Positions 21,614 to 33,332 of a DNA stretch of 64,000 nt are shown piece by piece. Source of the DNA: Euwallacea fornicatus. Lineage: Eukaryota > Arthropoda > Insecta > Coleoptera > Curculionidae. The position numbers and the translations under genes are program-made. The stretch covers positions 1,922,001 through 1,986,000 of the forward strand of contig NC_089551.1 in the NCBI RefSeq assembly GCF_040115645.1, in the 5' to 3' direction. The first letter of the stretch is position 1. Every line of letters begins with the position of its first letter. Under the pieces are notes generated by a model. It had not been told where the DNA came from, searched no databases, and saw only the letters and a program-made list of their open reading frames with translations.

Positions 21614-24485
21614 TTGTCTATTATATTTTTTTCTATTTTTTTTTACATTATTTTTATATAGAGTAAAAATGTCACCAAAGACCATGGTTAGTTTTAGTAT
21701 TTTGTGCTAAGCATATATATTATGTTAATCTTTTCAGATGCAATAATTTGTTTAAATTTACTCAGTAAGACTGAAACGTAGCATTTGTAATGCTGCCTTG
21801 TTAATTGAAGAGTGCGTGTGTGTATTTTTTGCCATTTTGAACTAAAAAATGTGAGACTCAGGTGTATAAGAATGTCGAGCAAGTCTTAACTTAAATGATA
21901 CAGCTGAAAAGTATGAAAAATATTATGATACATGCGATTATATTAAAAGTAAGATATGGTCTTTTCAATTAACGGGGCAAAATAACTATTTTAAAATGGC
22001 ACATTCGCCACAACGTCAAGTTTGTTTTAATAAAATATTTTATGTTCAATTCCAATAGTGTGCTATTGCCTTTTCGTGAAATATTCGAAGTATTTACACT
22101 CACCTCAGAGTTATCAACAAATTTGACCGGCATTACGTCATCTTGACCTTTCAATAAAATATCCAACAATTAATTTATTATTTCCCCATAATATGAGTAG
22201 CGTTTTTATCAAAAGATCTCGACACACGGACCACCCATGCACCTATACCGCGGACTATTCTCTCTGTGGCGGTACAGATTAGATTATGTAAACCGCATTG
22301 ACATTTTTAAAAACCTTTAAGAGCTTATGGTTTTATAAACAAAACGCCTTGATCGCTCTCACTTGTCTACTTATTTTCACTTAAGCCCGACCGCGGGGTA
22401 GAATTCAATCAAGCGCCCATAATTCTCGATTTATTCCCGCAAATTAATGACAGCGGAAAAATCTTGATTGAAAAGGTTGCATGTGGTACCGTTCTGGTAC
22501 GAACAATGGTGCAGGCATGCCAGCGGGGTTAAAGGCGAAATTGCTTTTCTGCATCGAAAAAAATCGTTTTGGAATTTGTCCAGCCTAAGAGGATTTCCCA
22601 ACTACAACTACAATGGACCTCTTAATGGTGCTTCTAGGAAGCGCCATTTTAATATACTACGAATGAATTTATAATGATTTTGTGTTGTAGTAACCCGGTC
22701 ATTTATATGTAAAGCAAATGCTAAGTAAATGCATTTAAGTCGAGGGCGTATCCACTCATCTACATTTGTTATTTGATCGTGCCTAATACAGATAGAGACA
22801 GCAGGAACAAAGGTGACATAAATTTCAATTTTGCGGATTAGTCACATGTGTCACATATGTTTAAGTTGGCCGTCGGCTTTGTATGTGAAATTCTATAGAA
22901 AGTTCAGTGAAAATATTATTGTCCAATACAATTAACTTCTATGACGGCAAGTACACAGGTTTATGTTTTCGCCATTTTAGCCAGATTTTTCCTTTGACAA
23001 ACAAATATCTTCCTATTTACCTTTTTAGTAGTGAAATTCAGTTCATAATTCTGATAGTCTGCATGCAAATATTCTTGTAAACAGCGAAATATTTAAGAAA
23101 GTGCTGGCAGGAAGCCGCTCTATTGGAAAATACAATTACCATGCAAATGAAATAGTGTAACATAAATTGTCATTGATATTAACGATCAAACAAATTAGTC
23201 ATAAAATTATTGAATGTACGAACATCCTACTTAGTTGGTTTACTTACAATTCCAGGGTCGTACTGCCCATAGAATATCGGAATTAAAAATTCCCGCCATT
23301 GATGCTTTTTGAAGTGTAAGCCAGTACTTTACGCAACAGTACTGGTTACGGCTCTGGGGCAATTGTCCCATAAACAACAATAATAAAGCCCAAAACACCC
23401 ACATGGGGTAATAAAACTGAATGCGCAGTCAGCTGCAAATTTATGTAGACGCCACCCCTTTTATCGACTGTCTTACAATTAATAATTAATTTCAGCGAAT
23501 CGTTACTTAATACCAATTTGTAACTTATGTGTAACAATTGAATAGAAGAATTAATTTCTGCGAGAAATAGCTTCAAGTATGATATTTTCCTCGCTTACGC
23601 AGAAGTAGCTATAATAAACGCGAAGTAAGTAATAACATGGACATGTGCACGCAAATTTCGATTTTGTAATTAAGTTAATTTATATTCTCCACGTGTAAGA
23701 ATTCCGAATATTTTGCCTGAAATTCCTGTAATTCTCCTACGCGTTCGCCATTTCGTCTTGACGATTCATTTGCGAATTCTTGATGTATTATTGTGGTCCG
23801 TCCCCAAAACGTACTAAAGAGGGTCATCGTCGCAATAAATCACGAAATATCATCATACGCAGTTCCTCCTTGGTGTATTAAATCCAAGTTATAACCGTGT
23901 AATTAAATTTCGGCATTTATATTAATAAAATTCGAAATCTTAATGAAGGATGACCCCGCCAATAGCTCCGCGATGGTATCGCAGACGTGCAGTTATCCGG
24001 TTTACGATTTATTTTCGAAATCGAAACGTGTCCTGCCGTTTTTGATCCTTATCGCTGATAATGTCAGCACGTGGTTTAATATAGTTTTTTTTCGAAAACT
24101 CCTTACATGGCACACTTTCAGGCCGTTTATCTGATCTTCGGGGAAAATTGAATATGCAGGACCTTTCGACGAAAATTTGAGGTTCCAGTATGATCTCTAA
24201 AAATAGTGACTATTAGGAAAATTTATAAGATACGAAAATGTTTGTGCAGGGGAGGGGGGCAACATGCAGATCTCCCACGTCTACACACGGCTCGTGCATG
24301 CCACAGCGGTTCCTTTAAAAATTTTGAACCACAAGAGAGGTCGCGTGATACTTTGATTGATAGAAGAATCTTTCCTCTAGATTGGTCAGGCACTCATTAA
24401 TCAGTCACAGCTCCTTTGTTTGAGTGACAGCTTATCATTTATATCTCGTATGTTATAATTATCCCAAACAAATTATTATTGTTAC
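21614..24485. other. Non-coding sequence
   Basis: No gene supported. The DGAT1 3' UTR ends somewhere at the left edge. Frames up to 76 codons have no family signature or codon bias. GGTACC appears once near 22486. Confidence 0.5.
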
Positions 24486-24958
24486 AAAATTCAAAAGCAG
24501 CATTGAGTAGGACACAAAATGTTGTATTTTGACGTTTGTTGATTTTTTTAAATGTCGGTTACGTCACCGGTGGGTCAAAATGGCGGCCGTTTTCAATTGA
24601 AGCGTGGGTCATGTGACACCTCAAATTAAAGGTCTTTCAAAACCACATTCAACGGTGTATTGCGATTCGAAATGTGCGATTAACTTTTGAGGAGAAAAGC
24701 TATAAATTTCGCAAAAACTAGGATAGTATTGTGGCCGTGGATAATTCAGCCCTACTGTCCAGTAAATGCGAAAAATCGCACAGCTCGCACCATTGAATGT
24801 GGTTTTGAAATACATTTAATTTGAGGTGTCATGTGACTCCTATTTCGATAAAAAAAATCGGCCATCTTGTCCTGCCGGTGACCCAACCAACGATAAAAAA
24901 AAAACAAATGGTAGGAATGAATACTTTTTGTCTTTTTTAATGCTGCTTTTGAATTAAA
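24486..24958. repeat. Foldback inverted-repeat element, family A (copy 2)
   Basis: TTCAAAAGCAGCATT near 24490 recurs inverted near 24940-24955. GTCACCGGTGGGTCAAAATGG (about 24560-24585) has its inverted partner at about 24870-24895. CATGTGACACCTCAAATTAA near 24610 has one near 24815-24835. The last block and the neighbouring TTCAACGGTGTA are shared with the foldback at 1114-2090, so both belong to one family. Confidence 0.75.
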
Positions 24959-27900
24959 AAAAATTATGAAGAGGGGAGGGAACGGCATTTAGAGCTGCGT
25001 AATATATTTTTTGCAAGGGAAAATCTTGTCTTTCATTGGAAATTCCCTCCTGACTAAACCACCTTTCGACTTGGTGCCATTGTGCGTTTTAGGATTATTA
25101 GATTAGCTCAGGACTTGAGAGCTCAACTAAACATAGGCAAATGACGTCGCGCTGTTCTCTAACTTGAGTTTCATCTTCTAGTTCTAGAGAAAACCAGTCG
25201 GTTTCCACAAGTTTTTTTCGGTGCAATGGGCGTTGCCCCATTCGATGTTAACCGGCAAACGATTTTGTTTTTATACACGATGTTTAATTTGGGGCGACAG
25301 GTGATTTGTTGATCGAATCTAACGATTAACGGGCTAATTAATTCGAAAAACACGCAGAGTCACGTCCGGCCCTGGTTGGTCCACTCACGATATCGATTTC
25401 ACGTTTTCATTGATTAAAAACTTTAATATTTATTAGACAAATTGCTTTTGAATTTTTAATTGTTTTATATCGCTTCCTTTAATCTGCAGTAGTTGCGCTC
25501 GTCCAAGAGATGGAACAATTCGCTTAGTACGTGCGAGAGTATTTGGGTTAAGAAACCGTTTGCCGGTACCACAATAAAATCGGTTGTGGGACGCGGGATG
25601 GTTCCTTGAATTTCGCGCATTGCCGCCGACGGACAATTTATGGCATTTAACGCCCTTGGAATGTCTGATGGCCATCGGTATTTCATGACCCTCGACCTCT
25701 TCGGAAATTTGGTGACGCATTAACGGAGAGAAATTGTATTCCGCGCTTTGATGGCTTCGTGATCGCAAGCGGACACCTTTAATAATATGGTCAAAAATGT
25801 CTTTGCCTGCCTCAAATCTGCGAATGCGAGGAAGAATCTTAACAACATGCATTATTTTTCTCGAGGAATTCAAGCCCGGCAGACAAGACCATAAAAATGT
25901 ACACGTGGTCAAAGCACCATTTTTTAAACCGAGTGAAAACAATACCGAAGCGTTTATTTACAGGCTGTTGGAGCAATTTATTACCAACAATAATTTCAGG
26001 AAGTTGGTCGAAAGTGACCCACTTCTGCGGCCGGAGGCCGAGTGCGACAATCCGCAAGGACGCCTCAGCAAAGGTCATCATCATCATGATCGCAACTCTC
26101 AGCGTCTTCTTTCCGTCTTTCCTCGAAAATCGGTACCACCGCAGATACGGGACCACACCTCGTTTGGCTCCGCCAATTAATCAGCGACATAAATTTCGCC
26201 GGCGACATAAAGTTCAATTACGAAATAACACGGGAGGTACAAAAAGAAACATTAATCACGACTGTTAAGATATTTTTAAGTACCACCTTTTAAATAAATT
26301 AATTCCACTAACGGCACTCTGTGAGGAGCGGGATAATTGCCGAATTTCAATAAGTAATCCGTTACGGCTATCGGTACCATCGGCTGTCCACCCTTAAACC
26401 AATACTGCGCTGGAAGTCAGCGTTAAATATATCACCCGGTATCGGTTGGACAAGTGGGCAATTTGGTGCTGAAAAATTGGCCCTCATTGGCGTAACAGAG
26501 TTTCCTCATATACTATGCCGAAATTATACCCGAGTTTGCATGTATGCATTCAACTGGGTAGACGGTACCGCCCAACGATTTTAATCGATTCCGAATACAA
26601 GTACCTCGTTCAAGTGATTTTCTCTTTGTAGGCGTTTTGTTGTTACATGAACCTGCTCGAAAAAACCACATTTGAATTTTAGATTACTGAACGACTTCTT
26701 ATGGGCGGCAGGAGGATAATAATAATTAGTCTGGGAAGCTTATACTAGTGAATACTGGTGGCACCGGTACTGTTGGTACTCACGCATTAATATCTGGTTT
26801 TATTTAAACGAGCTGAGGAAGAAAGCGACGTTCTAGTATAAACACGGATCGGGTGTAAAAGGTGCGATCAATCGAGGAATTTCAGCAGCCCCGCCAGCAG
26901 AGCTTCAGACAAATGAATATTCGGTAAATCGCGTATGGTTTTTCATAGATCGTGAAAACTCATAGAACGTTTCGTAAAATTCGTGAAATTTGAGCAGTTG
27001 CAAAAGTCAGGGCCGTACTAAGGCGGGCCTAGAAAAGAAACCAGAAATCATCCGACTGAAAAGATTTGCGATGGCTTTTGGGAACTGAGGCACGCCACTG
27101 CCTTGCAGAAACTCTTGAAGAATTTTCATTTACAATATTTAGATCATTTTGCAAATCTCGGGCGGCACCAAGGTAAGAAGGGCTTGAAATGAATGCCAAA
27201 AAAATCACGAAAACTATTGCTGATCACTGTCTTGCATAGACTGAGAAAGGTCATGGACTTTATTACAAATATCGCACTTCGTCCTTGAGATTTTGGAAGA
27301 TGCTCGATGAAATTGAGGAACGAGACACCCCAGGGCCTCGCCGAGGCTATTGAGGCTGATTCCTCAAAATGGTGAAATTCTACGAAAATCGGAGTCGATT
27401 TAATAAACCATTCTCGCCCTATGGTAAAACCCATAGTTTGTAACTTAAACTGAAGTGGTATAAAGGTGGCCCTAAGTCCCCTGTTAAAAACCTGTATACC
27501 ATCCGATAGCTATCTCGAAATTCAATCAGGTTGTTTATTATTTTACTGTTAAGAAGCATAGTCGAGAACAGCATTCACGCCAAGATGGACACCGGTAATC
27601 GCATTGTAAGAGATGGATATGCTAATCCGGACCACGAAATGCGAGCAGCAAAAACGAGTACCGTTGTTCTTTTCGATTTATATTTCGTTTATTATCGTCG
27701 GTACCGATCTTTAATTCTGCCGAATACCGAAATGAATTTTCACTTGTGATGTGTAGCACCGAAAACGTTTCTTCTTCGAGAGTGAGATCCTCCATTACGT
27801 CACATACAGTAATAGAAATCCATTTAATCCATCCATCTTACTTACTGGCAACCTGACTTAATTTAGACCTAATAATGCCTCCAAAGACCATTTTAATAGG

Positions 27901-29051
27901 ACTTCGCCGACGAAATTTTATTGTAACATCCGAAATATCAAAATGTCATGAGAAATGATGAATTGGATTTAGACGCGGTAAAACCCCACTTGGTCCGTAT
28001 ATTACACACTGTAAGATATAATAGCGCTGTTGGGTAATGTGGAGGAATGAAGATACACTAATTGGCTCCTTAATGGAAAGTACTTTTAGGCCCAATTAAA
28101 GCAAAGCAAACGCCTTTACATAGGGTATAGCTTTAACGAGAAACATGGACCTTACACGCACCTTACGAAGACACGTTATAATTAACAGAAGTTCAAAGAC
28201 TTAATAGAGACTATGGCTGAAAGACACCTCCGAAGGGCCAGGGACGGATTCGCGGGAATTAAATCAATCGGATGAATATTCGACCCACAAGAGGTGCAGC
28301 CGATTGCTCAACATGGAAATAAATTCGTCGGCAAAGTTCAAGAGAAAAATCGTAGTTTACGAGTTCTGAAGTAACTTCTGCACAATCTGACCCTGTACTA
28401 TAGCACATCATAATTATTTGAGTTTTATAGCACATAATTACAAAGAATGTGTGTAGTGTAAATAATTAGTTGGACCAGGGCTTACGTCTGTATTATTAGA
28501 AGGAAAGGTTAAGAGTCTAATTTATCTTTGACGATTGGCCAAACCCACCATATATATTTCCCCGGGCGTACGCTTGAAAATTTATAGGTTAGTTTTGAAA
28601 TATATGGGTTAACAAAGGAGAATTCACTAATAGGTAATTAGCGTTTTAGTCGCTTCTAACTAGCGTCAAGATTTTGAAAACACAATTAAGCTTAATTACC
28701 GCGATTAAATGTCAAAAGATGTTTTCGTCAAATGAAAAAAAACGCACATAAATTCGCTTTCAAAAGAGGATTTTAACCGGCTAAATAAAAGTTAACAGAA
28801 CAATAGCCAGGAGAATTGGTTTCACGTATTTACTGCTGTCGAGCACCTTTCTCAACTTCATTATTCATTCCCGTAAAACGTAATTCCCGACGCTATGGCG
28901 AATGCGCCCGACAAACAAGCCATAAAATTTTCTCTTTCACTGTCGCTAGAGTACCTCATCTGGAGACGTCTTTCATAAACCGAGCTGAAAGGATTGGGAA
29001 TGAAATTCCCGAAATTAATTAGCGGTTAGAATAGATATTTAACTAACGAGT
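24959..29051. other. Non-coding sequence, GGTACC-rich
   Basis: A 169-codon frame on the minus strand at 25433-25942 overlaps 123-127-codon frames on the other strand; none has a recognisable domain, so I treat them as chance frames. GGTACC occurs at about 25565, 26131, 26373, 26558 and 27702. A possible hAT-like MITE (27008-27483) is listed separately. Confidence 0.5.
27008..27483. mobile_element. Possible hAT-like MITE
   Basis: The left end CAGGGCCGTACTAAGG and the inverted right end CAGGGGACTTAGGGCC are similar and of the CAGGG type common to hAT-like MITEs. The flanking 8-bp sequences do not match as target duplications, so this is tentative. Confidence 0.28.
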
Positions 29052-29640
29052 TATACAGGGTTTCACATATTAAGCTGTGCACTCTAGAAGGAAAATAAAA
29101 CTTTCTAATCAAGGCAGAAAAATAGTTTATTGCACTAATGTATAGGCAATTCTATGGGGTTTGTTATTAACTGAGATAACTATCAAATTTCTAAAAATAA
29201 TGTCTTCGAAATGCCCACCGTCAACTTCAATGCAATTTTGAATTTTAAGTTCAAAAATTTTGCATTGTCCATTGATCAACGAAAGAAAACTTGATCAATT
29301 TTGTTAAGATTTGAATTAATTATGGAATTTAGTAGTTCTGCAACAATTATTTTTAAAATGTTTATCTCTGCCTGTTTCAACAATTCCCGTGGTGAAGGAG
29401 CGGATTGATCAAAATGAATCTAGAAGAATGGATCGAGATTTACTCCACCGGGTGATGCAAAATTTTGATCTTAAAATTCAAAATTGCAATAGAAATTGAA
29501 TAGTGATCTGAATTAAGACCAAAGAGTTAGTTACGAATTGGCCTAATAAAATCATTTTTTGCTTCGATTTGAAAAGTTTCTATTCGATTTTTGAAGTACA
29601 TAATCTAACATGGTGGCAAAGTCTGCATTTTGCCGTACAT
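29052..29640 (-). mobile_element. Mariner-like element relic (transposase C-terminal end and left terminus)
   Basis: The left terminus reads TATACAGGGTTTCACATATTA inward. Reading the minus strand between about 29260 and 29190 gives CIEVDGGHFEDIIF, the typical last residues of insect mariner-like transposases (usual form: basic, IE-GGHFE). The rest is too decayed to read. An imperfect inverted repeat with ATTTTGAATTTTAAG lies at about 29229-29265 and 29453-29490. Confidence 0.6.
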
Positions 29641-31635
29641 TGATAAAAAAAACCGAGTGTGGTGATGACAATTTAAGACACAAATTTTTTACGGCACTCA
29701 TGCGGTAAAGTGCCCCTTTCAGCTCGCAAAAGCGTGGGGTAAGCGCACTCTTCCACCCGCTCGCAGGAAAATGCCCATTACAGTGCAGGCCTTAAGGTGA
29801 AACCCTCCCTCTAAGGGCCCCCCATCTGATTACGACCGAACAACTCTACCTCTTTTCCCCCTAAATGATCACATACCGTTTTATTACTTCTTGTAAATTA
29901 TTAGCGCGATAACAAAGTTTACGATGAAAAATCCTTTTTTGGTGCCGCTCCAAGGAAGCACACTGTATTTTTCAGTGCTTAAGCCACGAAAGAATGGTGG
30001 CAATAAAGTCCTAATTTATAGGCCCCAAAAGCAGCTCGGGCTGTGAAAAGAGGACGCAACCATGTAATCATGTGATTATGGGTTTGAAATAAAGGGTTGT
30101 CAATTTTGGTGTGGGTCTAAATTAGCACTCCTATGGGCCGGTGCCCAAGACCGATGGTGTTTTATGTGCTTTGGACAAAGAACCACTTATCATAACATAT
30201 TTAATCATGGATGATTCTCGGCATTAGCGCACTTTGAACTAAACAAAGACCAGATCATAAAGGCTCAAACTTAATGATCAAAAGACATTTAAGCTTGATT
30301 AGAGGGCATAATGACACGACTGAAAGGAGGGTTTTTCCTGCTCGAAGGTGATGTTACTTTGTATGGGAGACACCTAAATCTGTTTAAAACCAAGGGGCTT
30401 AGGCGTAGGACCCGTAATGACGCAACATATCTGTCAAGATATTATCTTAAGCGGTTCCACAGTGCGCCAACAATGGTTCTGGTGCTTTGGTTCACTTTTG
30501 CCATTTTTCAGCCGGTCGAGTGGAGACAAGCTGAAAACTGCACCGATAATTGTTACACTGAAGTCGTGATTTGCCATTTACGAGTCGGGTTCAGGTGTCG
30601 TGCACCAATTTGCGCCAATTAGGTACGACCGAACCGCGGAACTAATACAGGAACGGGTTCGCATGCGGGTGCATCCGCCGGGGGCATAAATAAAGGTATT
30701 TTTGCGTGCCGGTCGGTGGTACCATGATGCGTGCCGCCGCGAAACCGTGGGTGGTACCTCGACTCGAGAGTGAAGCTGCGCCCTTTAACAGGCGCCGGCA
30801 GTCCTGAGGGACACCCACTTGCAAATTAATGTAATATTTACTCGCAAACAAGTACCGAGAACTACTTGCATAATACAAACGCGAAACTATGAGGTACCAC
30901 CGCCTCGGAGGCCAAGGTTATAATGGGCTCGAATAAGGAAGATTAACCACCTGACGGCGTCTAAATATTTCCCGAGAATGGTTATTTGTTGCTCTGGGCG
31001 TAATGGGGTTTCGGTACCACCGACGAGAAATTTATTTCAAATCGTGCCCGCTATAATAGCCGAAGAAATGGATCGCTTTACGATGATGCCACGACCTGTA
31101 ATGAGCTGGGTCTTTTGCGAATCTTGGTGTGACCCTTAAGGGCACAGCGGCTAATTTTCGGCCACCTAGGAGAAACGCCCTTTGCAATTTACGGCTGTCG
31201 GCCAGACACCATTAAACCCATTAAATCGTGCCCTTTAGCCGGCTTTTCGGGTGTTGCCTTTATTGAGGTCCAGAGATAAAAGTGAGATAAACGTTGTAAT
31301 TATAGGATGTGGTCGAATCAAACTTTATCGCATGTTTTCTTGGTCCTCCTGAAGATTCCAGAGCTTTTGGGCGTTTGTGAAATTCCATATGAAGAATATG
31401 TGTAACCTGTCCTTCCTTGCGCTCAGGCTTCCAGTGCTTCTATGTACATAGAAGACCAAAAGATCCGCATGATTTCGTTATAAAAACTGAAGGCACTATT
31501 TTTTATGAGCATGCTGGAACGCGGCAAATATTGTTCTTAGTTGGAATTTTTTCACGTAGCAGACAAGTACCCATATAGTAGGTAAATGTACTTTTTCATT
31601 ATTTTTCTTATGGAGTTTCATGAATATTTTAATAT
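29641..31635. other. Non-coding sequence
   Basis: No gene supported. The 103-codon frame at 30311-30622 has no domain I recognise. GGTACC occurs four times between 30718 and 31020, three of them in the context GTGGTACC or GGTACCACC. Confidence 0.5.
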
Positions 31636-32336
31636 AATACAGGATGTCGACTAAATGATGGCATTAATTTCAAGGGATGAATCCTTGTCACACTTCGTGA
31701 GAAAAACTCCTAATAAACGCATGTCCTATCTTGTTTAGTTTTCGTTATACAGGGTGCTTAAGTTTTTTTCTATTTTCGGTTTTTCATAAATATTTTCGTA
31801 TATGAGGGCAACATCTTTATGAAATTCAGTATTCAGGGGTTTCCCGAGACGAGAAATTCAAATATGATATCGGTTTACCGCGATATGTAGGGGGCCATTA
31901 TTCAATGTTAGTCTATATCTCGAAAACAATTGTTCTGAGAGTTTTCGACTAAGTATACTTTTTTAGTTTAGAATTGACGGGGGAACAAGCCGTGATCTCT
32001 TAAAAGTCCAAATACAGGGTCCTAAAAACGTTAGGGCAACTTTAACGCAAGAACGTCACTACAGGTGACGTTCTCTACATATTGCGGCAAAACCGATATC
32101 ATATTTGATTTTCGCGGCTCGGAAAACCCCGGAATAATGAATTTTATCGAGATATTGCTCTTATGTCCGAAAATTTTTATGGGAAATCGAAAAAAATAAA
32201 TAAAACCTTGACACCCTGTATCACGATAACGAAGCAAGATATAACACGCGTTTATCAGGACTTTTTTTCCATAAAATGTGACAAGGAATCACCCCTTGAA
32301 ATTAATGCCGTCATTTAGTAGAGACTCGGTATATTA
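31636..32336. repeat. Foldback element, family B, about 250-bp inverted arms
   Basis: The left arm (about 31636-31895) and right arm (about 32085-32336) are inverted copies at roughly 75-80 percent identity by eye. Shared landmarks are GGCATTAATTTCAAGG, ATCCTTGTCACA, GATAAACGC, ATACAGGGTG and AAATATGATATCGGTTT. The central part of about 190 bp is unique and non-coding. No transposase is present. Confidence 0.8.
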
Positions 32337-33267
32337 TAGACTTGTTTTTGGCACTCAAGACTACCCCCGGTAAGAAGGTGAGCGGTTGGATTCAAGGGAT
32401 GTAGTGGGGTTCTGGCTGGCGTTGACATAAAGTCACTGAAATGATTTCAATTTTAACGTGAAAATTTCGATAAAACTTCCTTCTTTTCCGAAGATTTTCA
32501 CCTGCAAAGGCAACTCCCCGATTAAGACACCAAGGTTGGAAGCAAAACTGAACTGAACTCCTAACGGTGCTTCAGCCCTTTAAGGGCCCTCAGGTTCTGA
32601 TTTTGATCGATTGAGCGGATCCTAATAAATTCCACCCGAAACTTTCACAAGTTCGTGAGTGGTCTTTTGGCGAGACAATTAATAACGCCACGAGACCTCG
32701 AAAAATCTTAATTCCCGACGACCCTTGGGGCCTTTAATTATCAAGAATTCACCCTGAATTAAGGAGCCTATTAGCTTCCCACGTCCATCGTTAGTCTGTG
32801 CCAAAAACCCTTTTGCCAAATTCGAGAAAAGCACTCAATACAACCCCAGGGCAGGTGCGGCCCTTCGATTTCTGACTATCACTACAATTAATTAATAATA
32901 TTCCCTAATGATTGTTATCGTAGGAAAAAAATTAATTAAACGAAATCGATATTATGGTTTTTTTCCCGATGACGCCCCTTCCTTGGCTACCTGCGCAACA
33001 CAACAAATTGCGTCTAATCGATCCAGAGGCTCGTTATCTTGGTAGGAAATGGGGTTTTGATTTATAGGAATCATAGTGACTTAGACAATGGGATATTAAT
33101 TCAAACCAATTTTTACGACAAAGGTGAAAGCGGTGGTCCGGTTTTTGTGATTGGACGCACTCCGAGTGCGTCGTAAATATGAATAATAACCACTAAAAAT
33201 GTCAATTAAGACCGACGATAAATTACGCTCGTAAAGTGGTATATAGAACAGTTCTTCCTGATGCGTG

Positions 33268-33332
33268 TGTATATATATATATATATATATATAGATACAC
33301 ATATCTATATATGTATATACATATATACATAG
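33268..33332. repeat. TA-type microsatellite
   Basis: A pure TA run of about 24 bp from 33270 is followed by degenerate TATATG and TACATA units to 33332. Confidence 0.9.

Noticed and set aside
25433..25942. 169-codon minus-strand frame with overlapping 123-127-codon plus-strand frames
   Set aside because: No domain, signal peptide or splice context is recognisable, and several long frames overlap on both strands, as expected in GC-richer non-coding DNA.
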